Shown: one piece after another, positions 36,491-46,655 of the stretch
Position numbering within the stretch: position 1 is the first letter of the stretch
How the letters are laid out: every line of letters begins with the position of its first letter
Origin: Bacteroidota bacterium
GTDB taxonomy: Bacteria > Bacteroidota > Rhodothermia > Rhodothermales > Bin80
Reading direction: 5' to 3'
Assembly (NCBI GenBank): GCA_028873925.1
Contig: JAPPNA010000115.1
Location: 1 to 48,236, forward strand
Length of the DNA: 48,236 nt
The notes under the pieces: model-generated
Told to the model about the DNA's origin: nothing
Seen by the model: only the letters and a program-made list of their open reading frames with translations
Databases searched by the model: none
Program-made: the position numbers and the translations under genes

Positions 36491-37753
36491 ATGAAAAATC
36501 GCAGAACTTTGAGTATCACGGTCCTGGTGCTGCTGGCTATGGCTGCTGCCCCTGTGCAGGCCCAAATTGATCTACGGCAAGGGGGTGTCAGCCTTGAACG
36601 AGGTGTGGAATCCGGCTCATCCCTTCAGCACCGATCGGGTGCCTCCGACTGTCAGGTGGGGCAGGTGCTCAGCCCCGGCGAATCCTGTACGGTCGGATCC
36701 CAGACTTTCCAGGTGCTGTCAGACGGCAGCGGCAGATTCGGCAGATTCGGTTTTTTTATCACCTCAGGCACCAGCATAGCCTTGAATGATTTCAAGGCCT
36801 CCAGAATCTCCGGGACGAACAACTGGCGCATTGATGCAGTGCCGGGATCGGTGAGTTCGGAAATCGTTGATATTCAATATGATCAGGGAGTGGCATACGG
36901 TACGGGCGGCAGCGATCATTTATTCGTTGGCCTGCCGGAGGCTACCCTAATGTCTACCAGGTTCGCGCCGAAGACCGCCGCGGGAGATGATAGAGAGGTA
37001 AGACTTGATCGTATCTGGCTGGCCCCCTACTACAGCAATCAGTTTGGCAACTCTGCATTGCCCGAGTCCGCGCCCCGGGATTTCACTGTCTACGTTTATT
37101 CGGATCAGGGAGGTGAGCCGGGACAGGTATTGTTCACGAAGGAATTCCAAGATCCAAGGACTTACGCCGGTGTAACGGGCTTTGACTTGGATTTCTTTGA
37201 ATTGGACCTTTCAAATGAAGGCATCGGTGCACTGCCGGATGTGGTCCATATTGCCTATGGGAATGCGGGGAGCGATGAAAACCTTCTGACCATAGGACCA
37301 GCCCCGTATTCAGCGGAAAACATATCCCATCTGTATCCCGTTAATGGGGGATGGGCACCGTTGTGGAATTTAGTTACAGGTCAGGGCGACTCATTTCGTG
37401 AGACCGTTGTGCCCATTCGCGCCCGCTTCCTTCTCGGCAACACTTCGGTGAGCGTTGAGCAGGGAATTTTGCCGGAAGCGCTGGTGGTTCACGGAAACTA
37501 TCCCAATCCGTTTCGGCAGGAGACACGACTTGAGTTTGACCTTCCTCTGCCAGCCCGTGTAGCCGTGGAAATCTTTGATATGACAGGTCGGCGGGTGCTG
37601 ACGGTACCCCCGTCAGATATGGCGGCCGGATGGCAGCACCACATTACGGTGGATGGCCGATCGCTGCCGCCTGGACACTACTTTTATCAGATGGCAGTTT
37701 CCTCGGCGGAAGGCTCTTCCCTGCAGACGGGCCACCTCGTGCGGGTGCGGTAG
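36491..37753 (+). CDS. Type IX-secreted protein with C-terminal sorting domain (copy 2)
   Basis: The 420-residue paralogue of the protein at 34111 has the same signal peptide, the same Cys module (SDCQVGQVLSPGESCTVGS) and an identical sorting domain. The central ~230 residues differ at many positions and gaps; for example GRFG is doubled to GRFGRFG by a 9-base repeat. The core keeps matching motifs (TNNWRIDAVPGSVSSE, FELDLSNEGIG, PDVVHIA), so both fold alike. The function is unknown; a surface or secreted adhesin-like or binding role is a guess. It has a recognisable promoter, unlike copy 1. Confidence 0.87.
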   Translation: MKNRRTLSITVLVLLAMAAAPVQAQIDLRQGGVSLERGVESGSSLQHRSGASDCQVGQVLSPGESCTVGSQTFQVLSDGSGRFGRFGFFITSGTSIALNDFKASRISGTNNWRIDAVPGSVSSEIVDIQYDQGVAYGTGGSDHLFVGLPEATLMSTRFAPKTAAGDDREVRLDRIWLAPYYSNQFGNSALPESAPRDFTVYVYSDQGGEPGQVLFTKEFQDPRTYAGVTGFDLDFFELDLSNEGIGALPDVVHIAYGNAGSDENLLTIGPAPYSAENISHLYPVNGGWAPLWNLVTGQGDSFRETVVPIRARFLLGNTSVSVEQGILPEALVVHGNYPNPFRQETRLEFDLPLPARVAVEIFDMTGRRVLTVPPSDMAAGWQHHITVDGRSLPPGHYFYQMAVSSAEGSSLQTGHLVRVR

Positions 37754-37957
37754 GCCTCCGGCGTGCGGTTTGCTGGCGGGGTGCTGCACGGGAGCGCCAT
37801 CTGTTATGATGGGCGGTGTCCCTATGCTTCGGTGTCATCAGTCCCGGCACTATGTGACCCCCGATCCACCCGTAATCATTTGTGTAACATTGCCTGCCTA
37901 AGCCAGACACGATCGTAAGACACATGGTCACACAGGGCGGACATCACTTCATTGACG

Positions 37958-38656
37958 ATGGCATTGCTTGAGGCGGTTGGGCTGAAGAAAGGCTTCCTGA
38001 CGGGAGCCGGAGTGCGGCTGGAAGTCCTGAAGGGGGTATCGCTCATCGTGCATCCGGGCGAGATCGTGGCCATCATGGGGGCCAGCGGTACGGGAAAGAG
38101 CACATTGCTCTACCTGCTAGGAGGGCTGGACCGGCCGGATCAGGGCCGAATCTTCTATGACGGAGCGGATTTTCTGGCGCAGAATGATGGGGGTCTGAGC
38201 AGGTTTCGCAACCGGTCAATCGGGTTTGTATTCCAGTTTCACCACCTGCTGCCTGAATTCAGCGCGCTGGAAAATGTCATCATGCCGGCCCTGATCAGCA
38301 GGGCCCCCAGGGATGCGGCACAACAGCGGGCGCGGGCGCTGATGGAGCAGATGGGCCTGGCCGGGCGCATGGATCATCGCCCTTCCGAGTTGTCCGGCGG
38401 TGAACAACAGCGGGTGGCGGTGGCGCGGGCACTGATGAACAAGCCGGCCCTCATCCTGGCGGATGAGCCTTCGGGCAGTCTGGATACCCGGTCCGCGGAG
38501 TCTCTGCATCAGGAGATCATACGCCTCAGTCGGGTCCACCACCAGGCGTTTGTGATCGCAACCCACAACCCGAAACTGAGTCAGCTCTGTGACCGGGTCC
38601 TATACCTGGAGGCCGGTCAGCTGCATCAGCGGAACGCAGCCGCCTCATTGCGGTAA
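37958..38656 (+). CDS. lolD: LolD-type ABC transporter ATP-binding protein
   Basis: The protein has 232 residues. Walker [10 protein letters not shown] is at 41-49, the LolD-typical stretch [20 protein letters not shown] near 91-110, signature LSGGEQQR at 145-152 and Walker B LILADEP at 165-171, with HNPKL near the end. LolD powers LolCE, which releases lipoproteins from the inner membrane for transfer to the outer membrane. No LolC/E gene is adjacent. ATG 37958 is preferred over an in-frame TTG two codons upstream. nadA begins 29 bases after the stop. Confidence 0.92.
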   Translation: MALLEAVGLKKGFLTGAGVRLEVLKGVSLIVHPGEIVAIMGASGTGKSTLLYLLGGLDRPDQGRIFYDGADFLAQNDGGLSRFRNRSIGFVFQFHHLLPEFSALENVIMPALISRAPRDAAQQRARALMEQMGLAGRMDHRPSELSGGEQQRVAVARALMNKPALILADEPSGSLDTRSAESLHQEIIRLSRVHHQAFVIATHNPKLSQLCDRVLYLEAGQLHQRNAAASLR

Positions 38657-38685
38657 ACACAAATATTGAACTGCCGCACGATCCT

Positions 38686-39684
38686 ATGACCACGGTGACG
38701 CTTCCACAACGGGTGGCCGAGATTGGGTTCATTGATCAGCCGGTGGATCCCCGCCTAGACCTGTTTGAAGCCATTGAGCGGCTGAAAGGGGAAAAGAATG
38801 CAGTACTGCTTGCCCACTACTATCAGGAGCCCGCTATCCAGGACATTGCGGATTTTATCGGCGATTCGCTCGGACTGTCCCGCCAGGCGGCTGCGACCGA
38901 TGCCGAGATCATTGTGTTTGCCGGGGTCCATTTCATGGCGGAAACCGCCAAGATTCTCAATCCGGACAAGAAAGTGCTGCTGCCGGACTTGAATGCGGGC
39001 TGCTCACTGGCGGACACCTGTCCGGCCGATGCCTTCTCCGAATTCTGCGCAAATCATCCAGACCATCTGGTCATGTCGTACATCAACTGCTCGGCGGCCG
39101 TCAAGGCGCTCAGCGATGTAATTTGCACATCCACGAATGCGGAGTATCTGCTGCGCCAGATTCCTGAATCACAGCCGGTCATTTTTGCGCCCGACCGCAA
39201 TCTGGGGCGCTGGCTCATTCGGCAGACCGGCAGGGACCTGGTGGTATGGGACGGGGTCTGTATCGTCCATGAGACCTTCAGTGAACGCAAGCTCATCGGG
39301 CTGAAGGTGGAATACCCGGAGGCGCTGGTGCTGGCACACCCCGAATGCGAGGAAGCCGTGCTGCGTCATGCGGACTACGTCGGATCCACCAGTGGAATCC
39401 GCAAATTTGCCGCGCGAAGCGAAGCCCGCACCTTTATCGTGGCTACCGAAGAGGGGATCCTGCACCAGATGCGTAAGGACTGCCCGGAAAAGACCTTCAT
39501 TCCCGCGCCGCCGGAGAGCGGATGCAACTGCAGCCAGTGTCCGCATATGCGGCTGAACACGATTGAAAAGCTCTACAACTGTCTCAGGTACGAGCAGCCG
39601 GAGATCATGCTGGAGGAGTCCGTTCGGGAGCGCTCGCTGCGCCCGATCCTGCGCATGATGGAGATGAGTACGGGCGTATCCTGA
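38686..39684 (+). CDS. nadA: Quinolinate synthase A
   Basis: The 332-residue enzyme condenses iminoaspartate with dihydroxyacetone phosphate to quinolinate in NAD synthesis, using a 4Fe-4S cluster. Features are [19 protein letters not shown], the [13 protein letters not shown] cysteine, AHPECEEAV and the C-terminal [11 protein letters not shown], giving the three cluster ligands. nadB and nadC are not in the window. It ends 4 bases from the convergent outer-membrane gene. Confidence 0.97.
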   Translation: MTTVTLPQRVAEIGFIDQPVDPRLDLFEAIERLKGEKNAVLLAHYYQEPAIQDIADFIGDSLGLSRQAAATDAEIIVFAGVHFMAETAKILNPDKKVLLPDLNAGCSLADTCPADAFSEFCANHPDHLVMSYINCSAAVKALSDVICTSTNAEYLLRQIPESQPVIFAPDRNLGRWLIRQTGRDLVVWDGVCIVHETFSERKLIGLKVEYPEALVLAHPECEEAVLRHADYVGSTSGIRKFAARSEARTFIVATEEGILHQMRKDCPEKTFIPAPPESGCNCSQCPHMRLNTIEKLYNCLRYEQPEIMLEESVRERSLRPILRMMEMSTGVS

Positions 39685-39688
39685 CCCC

Positions 39689-40996
39689 TCAGAACTCAAT
39701 TCTGAGGGCTGCCAGCGGCTCAAACCGCCGCTGAATCAGGTACCTTGGGGGATGTTCGTCGGACAGCAATTCAAACGAGTATCTGGCCTCTGTGTGAATC
39801 ATGAGCACGCCGATGAGCCGGAATGTGCTTTCAAATGCCAACGCACTCTGATCCTCCAAGGCATCGAAAAGGCTCCGGAACCCGCGCTTGCCCAACTGAT
39901 CCAGACTAAGGCCCAACTCAAGAAATTCACCGGTGCGCAGAAACAGCCTTACGTGCAGTTCGCTCATCGGCTGCGTACCATAGTGGCGACGCCAGTAGTA
40001 CCTGAACCGGAAGTTGCGCCCAACCTGCAGATTCAGTTCGGTGAGGAGCTGATGAGATGTATGCGCAGCGCGCAGCGGAACACCGGCTAAGTCCGCTTCG
40101 GTCAGCCGTTGCAGGTCGGCCCCCGATCTGACGATCCGCGCCTGCGGGTTCTGCACACTGTAGAGCGCCCCGAAATAGCCGGGGATAAACCGCTCGCTGT
40201 TGTAGAAGGTGCCCAAGCGTAGAGATACCGAGAAAAGATCAAGAAACTCATCGGCCCGCAGATCTCCGCCGAAGGCCAGGCTTTCCCCACGGCGCAGATA
40301 TCGCGCATAACTGACAAAGGGTGCAAAGATAAGGGCGGTGGACGCGAACAGATCGGACTGCAGTTCGGCGCTCCAGCCGCGCAGATCCCGGCGGGGGTCC
40401 AAGGCATAGCCGGCACTCAGCGCGGTGCGCCGGGGCAGGCGTACCCGGAGCCGACCGCCGGAGACTTCGCGCATCAGTACGTCACCCGTGAATGCGTCCA
40501 TGGTAACGGACCCGCGGGTCAGTGACAGTTCGGTGCCGATCGTACGCGCATCCCACGCGGCCTGTGTGCCGTAGTAGTTGACGAGGTGGCCGATATTGCC
40601 CAGACGCATATTCCGCAGCGGTCCCACACGCACATACACCGCCCCAAGGTCAAAGCGGGCAAAAGTAATAAGCCGAAGCAGGTCGTACCACTCGTCCAGG
40701 TCGGGCGCATAGCCGCCCAGCGGACCCAGATGCCAGCGACCGGTGAGGCGTAAATCCGCCGGATGATTGCTCCAGTCCACGCGGAAGCCCCCTGCAGCCC
40801 GCCACTGCGGCCCGATGAGGGAGAGCCCCGCCATGGGCACTATCGCCCGGCGCGGCTCCCAGATATGCCGTGACAACTGCTCAGAGAGCAGATCCCGCGC
40901 TCCGAACTGTGCCTGGGCCGAAGCTGCCTGCAGGATCAAGCAGCATACCACCGGAACAGTTGTGGCGGCTATGAAACACCTTAGCGGCATCCTCAT
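39689..40996 (-). CDS. Outer-membrane beta-barrel protein of unknown function
   Basis: The 435-residue protein has a signal peptide (CFIAATTVPVVCCLILQAASAQAQ). It has many alternating amphipathic strands (LRLTGRWHLGPL, TALIFAPFVSYARYL, RFRYYWRRHYG) and ends LAALRIEF with a C-terminal Phe, all typical of an outer-membrane barrel. I do not recognise the family. Starts at 40996 or 40990 are both possible; the longer open frame to 41086 would run into the divergent gene. It is divergent from the Lon-domain gene with only 27 bases between. Confidence 0.68.
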   Translation of the reverse strand: MRMPLRCFIAATTVPVVCCLILQAASAQAQFGARDLLSEQLSRHIWEPRRAIVPMAGLSLIGPQWRAAGGFRVDWSNHPADLRLTGRWHLGPLGGYAPDLDEWYDLLRLITFARFDLGAVYVRVGPLRNMRLGNIGHLVNYYGTQAAWDARTIGTELSLTRGSVTMDAFTGDVLMREVSGGRLRVRLPRRTALSAGYALDPRRDLRGWSAELQSDLFASTALIFAPFVSYARYLRRGESLAFGGDLRADEFLDLFSVSLRLGTFYNSERFIPGYFGALYSVQNPQARIVRSGADLQRLTEADLAGVPLRAAHTSHQLLTELNLQVGRNFRFRYYWRRHYGTQPMSELHVRLFLRTGEFLELGLSLDQLGKRGFRSLFDALEDQSALAFESTFRLIGVLMIHTEARYSFELLSDEHPPRYLIQRRFEPLAALRIEF

Positions 40997-41023
40997 ACGA
41001 AAAGGGCCAGTGTTGCCGATTGG

Positions 41024-41650
41024 ATGAGACTCCCTTTGTTTCTGTTGGGTGAGGTGTTGTATCCGGGTGAGCCGCTGCCCCTCCACATCATTGAGGAGCG
41101 GTACCGCGAGATGACATCATACTGCATCAATCGGAAGCAGCCCTTCGGAATGCTCTGCATGAATGAGGTCCGGATGGCGACCGTTGGGTGTAGTGCACGG
41201 ATTCATCGGGTCATCCACAAGTATGACGATGGGCGGATGGACATCATGGTGGTGGGCGAACGCCGGTTCCGGTGCTTGGCACTGCATAAAGATAACCTGT
41301 ATCTGACCGGAGACATAAGCTGGATCCAGGATTCTGATCCGTCGGTGGAGCGGGGATCGCTGGAGCGGGTAATCGCGCAGCACATGCGCCTCTTGGAAAT
41401 GGCCGGACGGGAAATCCATCCGGGCCTGTACGAATCGGCCGTCTGTGTGTCGTGGATCATCGGACGCAACGCCGGACTGACGCTGGAGCAGCGCCAGGAG
41501 CTGCTTGAAATGAATGCGGAGAAAATACGCATTGAGTTCCTGATCGCCCATCTGGAGAAGTTTATTCCGCGGATTGAACGCACCCGAGCATTGCGGGAGA
41601 AGATCATGACGAACGGACATTTCAAGGATTTTCCGCCGAAGGACGACTGA
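41024..41650 (+). CDS. Lon substrate-binding domain protein
   Basis: The 208-residue protein matches the N-terminal (LAN) domain of Lon protease: MRLPLFLLGEVLYPGEPLPLHI, then YREM and the GERRFRCLAL strand. It has no ATPase or protease domain. Stand-alone LAN proteins are widespread and of unclear role, possibly substrate recognition or adaptor function. Its stop overlaps the start of the next gene by one base (TGATG), so the pair is coupled. Confidence 0.88.
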   Translation: MRLPLFLLGEVLYPGEPLPLHIIEERYREMTSYCINRKQPFGMLCMNEVRMATVGCSARIHRVIHKYDDGRMDIMVVGERRFRCLALHKDNLYLTGDISWIQDSDPSVERGSLERVIAQHMRLLEMAGREIHPGLYESAVCVSWIIGRNAGLTLEQRQELLEMNAEKIRIEFLIAHLEKFIPRIERTRALREKIMTNGHFKDFPPKDD

Positions 41651-42498
41651 TGCGGCTGGGACACTTTACGCTGCATACGGTGGAATGCGGGAGATTCCGG
41701 CTCGATGGCGGAGCCATGTTCGGAATTATTCCGAAAGTGTTGTGGGCAAGGCGTATGCCCGCCGATGAGCGCAACCGGATCACCATGCACATGCGGGCGC
41801 TTCTGGTTGAGGGACTCGGACGTGTGGTGCTGATCGACAACGGGGCGGGCGACAAGTACGGGGCGAAATTCCGCGACATTTTCGCCCTTGAAGGCTGCAC
41901 GTTGGATGCCTCGCTCGCTCGCGCCGGATTCCAGGCATCCGACGTGACGGATGTGATCCTGACGCATCTGCATTTTGATCATGCCGGGGGCAGCACAAAG
42001 TGGCATAATGGACGGGCGGTGCCGCGATTCCCCAATGCACGGTATTTCATTCAGGAGGCGCAGCTAGAAAGTGCGCGCCAGCCCAATGCACGGGAAAAGG
42101 CCTCGTTCCTGCCTGAAAATTTCGAACCCCTGGCGGCCTCGGGCCAGCTCTGCGCGCTCAGGGGCCGCCAGGAGCTGCTGCCCGGCCTTACCGTCTTACC
42201 CGTGCATGGTCATACCGAAGCCCAGCAGCTGGTCCGTATCACCGGGGCGGAGGGCACGCTGGTTTATGTGGCTGATCTGCTGCCTACGGTACATCATCTA
42301 CGCGGTCCCTGGGTAATGGCTTATGACATCCGTCCCCTGCAGACTCTCCGGGAGAAGAGTGCGTTCCTGGAAAAGGCCCACGCCAAAGACTGGCAGCTGT
42401 TCTTTGAGCATGATCCCGATGTGGCGGTGGCCAGTCTTCTGAAGGGGGCGCGGGGCATTGAGGCGGGTAAGTTCCGCCCGCTCAGCGAATTGTTCTGA
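41650..42498 (+). CDS. Metallo-beta-lactamase fold hydrolase
   Basis: The protein has 282 residues. The zinc motif is His106-x-His108-x-Asp110-His111 (THLHFDHAGG), with further ligands likely in PVHGHTEAQ (about residue 183), the Asp in VYVADLLP and His in FFEHDPD near 258. The family includes lactonases, glyoxalase II and other hydrolases, and no signal peptide is seen, so it acts in the cytoplasm. The partner Lon-domain gene gives no clear clue to substrate. Confidence 0.88.
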   Translation: MRLGHFTLHTVECGRFRLDGGAMFGIIPKVLWARRMPADERNRITMHMRALLVEGLGRVVLIDNGAGDKYGAKFRDIFALEGCTLDASLARAGFQASDVTDVILTHLHFDHAGGSTKWHNGRAVPRFPNARYFIQEAQLESARQPNAREKASFLPENFEPLAASGQLCALRGRQELLPGLTVLPVHGHTEAQQLVRITGAEGTLVYVADLLPTVHHLRGPWVMAYDIRPLQTLREKSAFLEKAHAKDWQLFFEHDPDVAVASLLKGARGIEAGKFRPLSELF

Positions 42499-42594
42499 AG
42501 TGCCGGAACCCGCTGCCTGGAGACTCGTTCAAAATCCCAACCGCGACACAGCCTGCCTGGTACATAGCAACCGCTACTTTACGCGAATCACGGC

Positions 42595-45500
42595 ATGGGT
42601 GACCATGCCCATAAATCGTTGGCTATACAGCAGAACCGGCAAGGCGGCATTCAAAGCAGATCACTGGGGTGGCTCATCGCCACAAGCATGGTCTGGACCG
42701 GTGTGGCCGAAGCACAGGAGGCCCGGCTGCAACTGGTGGAGGAGAACTCCGCGCGAGCGGTCTATGAGTTGCGGGTGGACTGGGGCAAGGAGCCGGGTGG
42801 ACAGTATACCGCCCAGACGGTTGCACTGACTCTGCCATCGCTGGCGTGGCCTCAGGTGCGTGTACTTGCCTCGGCCTTTGATGAACAGTCAGCGGAGCCT
42901 CCACCGGGCGTGGCTGCTCAGCCGGCCGCGATTGTCGGACTGGGGTGGACCCGCAAGCGTCCGCAGGCCACCCTGGTAACGAACCTCGTCACGTACGATT
43001 CCACCTCCGCGCGACTGCGCCGCTACCGGCAGATGACCGTGGAGGTGGTATTTGCCCGGGGTGGTACAGCGCCGCAGGCGGATGATAATCCCCACTTGGG
43101 GGTAACCCGGAGCGTCTTGGCCGAGGGCCGGATTTTCCGCCTCCGAATTACGTCTCCGGGCGTGTATCGGATTGATCGGGAGTTCCTGGATCGTCTGCCG
43201 AATCTGGGAGTGGATCCTGCCGGAATTGATCCGGACCACATAAAAGTGTACGGTAACGGCGGCGCGCCCGTGCCCGCCCTGAACAGCGCTGATCGGGTGG
43301 CTGATCTGGCGCAGAACCGGGTGTTCGTTCAGGGGGGAGGAGACGGGTCATTCGATGCCGGGGATGCCATCTGGTTTTATGCGCACGGACCTTCGGGATG
43401 GCGAAGTGCCCAGCTTAGGGACAGTTTTCTGCGCCCGATACGGGACTTTGACGGAGAGCCCCGCCGGTACTGGCAGCACTACGTCCATCCGTTTGACACG
43501 GACAATTACTACTTCATTGAGATCGGCAGCGATACCGGTGAGCAGTATGAACGCTCGGATTTTCCGGATGACCCGGCTGCCACGCTGGTTGAACCGGTCC
43601 TGGGGCGGCATGTGGTGGATCTGGATGAGCATTTATGGGGGCGCGAGCGCGGGTATTCCGGTCACACCTGGGTAAGTCGGCTGCTGTTGGGGGGCGGACC
43701 GGGGCGCATGCTGCTTGACGACGAAGCGTTGCCGGGCCTGTTGAGCGGGGATATCCGGTACGAGGCGCGGTTGGTCATCGCCAGCAATCCGGCCGCCGAT
43801 GTCCGGTTTACTTCGGGCAGCGCAACCCTGCGCAGCGTGAATTTTGGCTCAAGTTCCTCACATGAGTCCTCGCCGATAGGGTCGGGCGGTACGGTCACCT
43901 TTACGCAGACCGTATCTCAGGGCCAGCCGGTGAGCCTGGCCATGGAGCTGGAGGATCAGGCGGGCGGTCCTCAAGCGGCGCTGGATTGGCTGCGTGTATT
44001 TTATCCCCGGCAGCTGCAGGCTGCGGAAGGTCCGCTGCGCTTTCATACGCCGCTGGCCGAGACCGGAGTGTTTGAATTCCGTCTGCACGGCTTCACCGCC
44101 GCGCCGTTCGTGCTGGACATCACCGAGCCCGGCAGTTACCGCTGGCTGGAGGCTCGGGCGCACGGGGGGACCTATCAGGTACAGGTGGCTGCGGTCAGTG
44201 CGGATCAGCCGCGCGAACTGGTGGCCTTTACGGCGGCTGATGTGCAGCCGATTGACCTGTCCATGGCCTGCCCGGGCGATGAGGGCTGCCAGGTGGCGAA
44301 CCAGAACCTGCACGGCATCCAGGGGCACCCGGAATTTCTGATCATCACGCCTGAGCTCTTCAGGTCGCAGGCAGAAGAGCTGGCCGCAATGCGGACGCAG
44401 GAGGGAATGCGGGTGGATGTGGTGGACGTGGATCAGATATTCAATGAGTTTTCGGGCGGTCAGCGGGATTTTCGGGGGATACGGGACTATATCAGGTTCA
44501 TTTACGACCGGGCCCCGGATGAGGAATCCCTGCTGCGGTATGTGCTGTTTTTCGGGGATGGTCACTTTGATTTCCGCAACTTGGACCCCCGGACCACTTT
44601 CCCCAATCATATCCCGCCCTTTGAGACGGCCGAATCCTGGAATCCGGAGACCTCCTATACGACCGATGACTACTTCGGATTGCTGGATCCCAACGAGGGT
44701 TTGTGGCCCTTTACGCGATATGACTTTGGGGGAGATTTCACGCATCTCAATGAGCGGGTGGATGTGGGGATCGGCCGGTTCACGGTGCACACCCCGGATG
44801 AGGCGCAGGTGGTAGTTGATAAGGTCCGCCACTACGAAAGTCCGGCCAGTTTCGGTCCGTGGCGCAACCGTTACCTGCTGCTCGCCGACGACGGACCGAC
44901 CGGACAGACCGGTCTGCAGGATGACAAGGATCTGCACACGCAGAATGTGGATGTGGTGGCCACCGCCATTGAGCAGGTGGCACCGGACATCAATCAGAAA
45001 AAAATCTACGCGCTTTCCTACACGCGAGAGTTCATTAATGAGTGGCGTATCCCCAAGGCCCGTCAGGACCTGCTGACCGGCATCAACAATGGCGTGCTGG
45101 TCGTCAATTTCTCCGGCCACGGGGGAGAACGGTCGCTGATGCAGGAGAATGTGCTGACGATTGATGATGCCCGTTCGCTGCAGAACTATGATGAGCTGCC
45201 GATTTTCATTACCGCTACCTGCTCATTCGGACGTTGGGATCTGGGCTATGAGCAGAGTGGGGCCGAGGAGTTTCTGATCAACCCGAACGGCGGCGCGGTG
45301 GCACTGTTTACGACGGTCAGGACCGTTTACACATCGGGTAATGCGACCACTCTCAATGTGGGACTTAATGTCGCGCTGAACAGGGAGCTGTTCCGGCGGG
45401 AAACGGCGGGCGGCCTGCCACCCCGCCTAGGTGATGTATTGCGGCGGACCAAGAATCACCAGGTGGGCTATGAAGGTAACAACAGAAAATTCAACCTGCT

Positions 45501-46629
45501 CGGCGATCCGACTATGCGTGTCGGACTGCCGCCGCAACGGGCCCATATCACGCAAATCAATGAAGTGCCGATTGAGCAGTCTGCCGGCCGGATGCGTGCC
45601 CTGGAGCAGATCTCACTGGAAGGAGAGGTTCGTACGGTCAGCGGAGTGGTGGACAGCGATTTTTCAGGTACGGTGGTGCTCGCGGTTTACGATGCGCTGC
45701 GCAATGTGCAGATCCCCCCTGAGATGTACCGCCATATGCCCAGGCCCTACTATCGGGTACGTGAGGATCTGATCTGGCGGGGGCGCGCCCGCGTCAATGC
45801 GGGACGCTTCGCCGCCAGATTTGTGGTGCCCAAAGACATTGCCTATGCGAATGAGCCCGGGCGGATTTCCGTGTATGTGTCCAATGAGACGAGCCAAGTA
45901 CAGGGATTTACCGAGAATTTCACGGTCGGCGGCACGGTTCCGTATGCGTCAGACGACACCGAAGGACCCGCAATCGAGCTGTTCCTGGGAGACGAGACTT
46001 TTACCGCCGGTCAGCTGGCGCGGCCCAATCCCATGGTGCTGGCGAAGCTGTTTGATGAAAGCGGCATCAACACGGTGGGAGCGGGTGTCGGGCATGAAAT
46101 GCTCCTGATCCTGGATGACAATGAGCAGGATGCGGTCAATGTGGGGGACCTCTACGAAGCCGACGAAAACTCATTCCAAAGCGGATCGCTCACCTTTGCG
46201 TTTGACGAGCCTCTGGCGGCAGGTCCGCATACGCTGTCACTGAGGGCGTGGGATGTACTGAACAATTCCGGTCGGGCCTCCCTGGATTTTGAGGTGTCGG
46301 ATGCTGAGCATCTGGTGATCCGCAATCTGCTTAACTACCCGAATCCGACCACGGGGCCGACGCGATTTGTTTTTGAGCACAACCAGCTGCCGGGCACGCT
46401 GGCCCGTGTACGCATTCGCCTCTATACGCTGAGCGGCCGGCCGGTGCGCACGCTTGAGACGGAAGACCTGCTGCCTGGAGGGGCCATGCAGGTTGAATGG
46501 GATGGCCTGGATGATGATTATACAAGGTTATCCCCGGGCGTGTATCTGTATAAGGTCCGGGTTGAGGTGCCGGGGCCTGAGGAGCGTCAGGTAGCCGAGG
46601 TCATCGAAAAACTGGCTGTCGTCCGATAA
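42595..46629 (+). CDS. porU: Type IX secretion system sortase PorU
   Basis: The 1344-residue protein has a signal-peptide-like N-terminus (LGWLIATSMVWTGVAEAQ). Long beta-rich N-domains are followed by a gingipain-type C25 peptidase (about 580-960). The catalytic pair is His842 in NFSGHGGE and Cys876 in ITATCSFGRWD. It ends with its own sorting-type domain (NYPNPTTGPTRFVF, SPGVYLYKVRVE). PorU cuts the sorting domain off cargo at the outer surface and attaches cargo to a lipopolysaccharide-type anchor. porV follows after 26 bases, the usual porU-porV pair. The two secreted proteins at 34-38 kb are probable clients. Confidence 0.95.
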   Translation: MGDHAHKSLAIQQNRQGGIQSRSLGWLIATSMVWTGVAEAQEARLQLVEENSARAVYELRVDWGKEPGGQYTAQTVALTLPSLAWPQVRVLASAFDEQSAEPPPGVAAQPAAIVGLGWTRKRPQATLVTNLVTYDSTSARLRRYRQMTVEVVFARGGTAPQADDNPHLGVTRSVLAEGRIFRLRITSPGVYRIDREFLDRLPNLGVDPAGIDPDHIKVYGNGGAPVPALNSADRVADLAQNRVFVQGGGDGSFDAGDAIWFYAHGPSGWRSAQLRDSFLRPIRDFDGEPRRYWQHYVHPFDTDNYYFIEIGSDTGEQYERSDFPDDPAATLVEPVLGRHVVDLDEHLWGRERGYSGHTWVSRLLLGGGPGRMLLDDEALPGLLSGDIRYEARLVIASNPAADVRFTSGSATLRSVNFGSSSSHESSPIGSGGTVTFTQTVSQGQPVSLAMELEDQAGGPQAALDWLRVFYPRQLQAAEGPLRFHTPLAETGVFEFRLHGFTAAPFVLDITEPGSYRWLEARAHGGTYQVQVAAVSADQPRELVAFTAADVQPIDLSMACPGDEGCQVANQNLHGIQGHPEFLIITPELFRSQAEELAAMRTQEGMRVDVVDVDQIFNEFSGGQRDFRGIRDYIRFIYDRAPDEESLLRYVLFFGDGHFDFRNLDPRTTFPNHIPPFETAESWNPETSYTTDDYFGLLDPNEGLWPFTRYDFGGDFTHLNERVDVGIGRFTVHTPDEAQVVVDKVRHYESPASFGPWRNRYLLLADDGPTGQTGLQDDKDLHTQNVDVVATAIEQVAPDINQKKIYALSYTREFINEWRIPKARQDLLTGINNGVLVVNFSGHGGERSLMQENVLTIDDARSLQNYDELPIFITATCSFGRWDLGYEQSGAEEFLINPNGGAVALFTTVRTVYTSGNATTLNVGLNVALNRELFRRETAGGLPPRLGDVLRRTKNHQVGYEGNNRKFNLLGDPTMRVGLPPQRAHITQINEVPIEQSAGRMRALEQISLEGEVRTVSGVVDSDFSGTVVLAVYDALRNVQIPPEMYRHMPRPYYRVREDLIWRGRARVNAGRFAARFVVPKDIAYANEPGRISVYVSNETSQVQGFTENFTVGGTVPYASDDTEGPAIELFLGDETFTAGQLARPNPMVLAKLFDESGINTVGAGVGHEMLLILDDNEQDAVNVGDLYEADENSFQSGSLTFAFDEPLAAGPHTLSLRAWDVLNNSGRASLDFEVSDAEHLVIRNLLNYPNPTTGPTRFVFEHNQLPGTLARVRIRLYTLSGRPVRTLETEDLLPGGAMQVEWDGLDDDYTRLSPGVYLYKVRVEVPGPEERQVAEVIEKLAVVR

Positions 46630-46655
46630 CCCACAAAATCTGCAGGTTCATTCCA

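Larger units (their letters stand above)
36105..38603 (+). repeat. Tandem duplication, copy 2 (2.50 kb)
   Basis: This is the second unit of the duplication described at 33764. It contains the copied tail of the outer-membrane gene, a longer leader with a promoter, the second secreted protein and the intact lolD up to its shared end point. It probably preserves the ancestral lolD arrangement, since nadA follows directly and lolD is complete here. Confidence 0.93.

Noticed and set aside
43858-45120. 420-codon frame antisense to porU
   Set aside because: It lies entirely inside the peptidase region of a clear porU gene and has no recognisable features.
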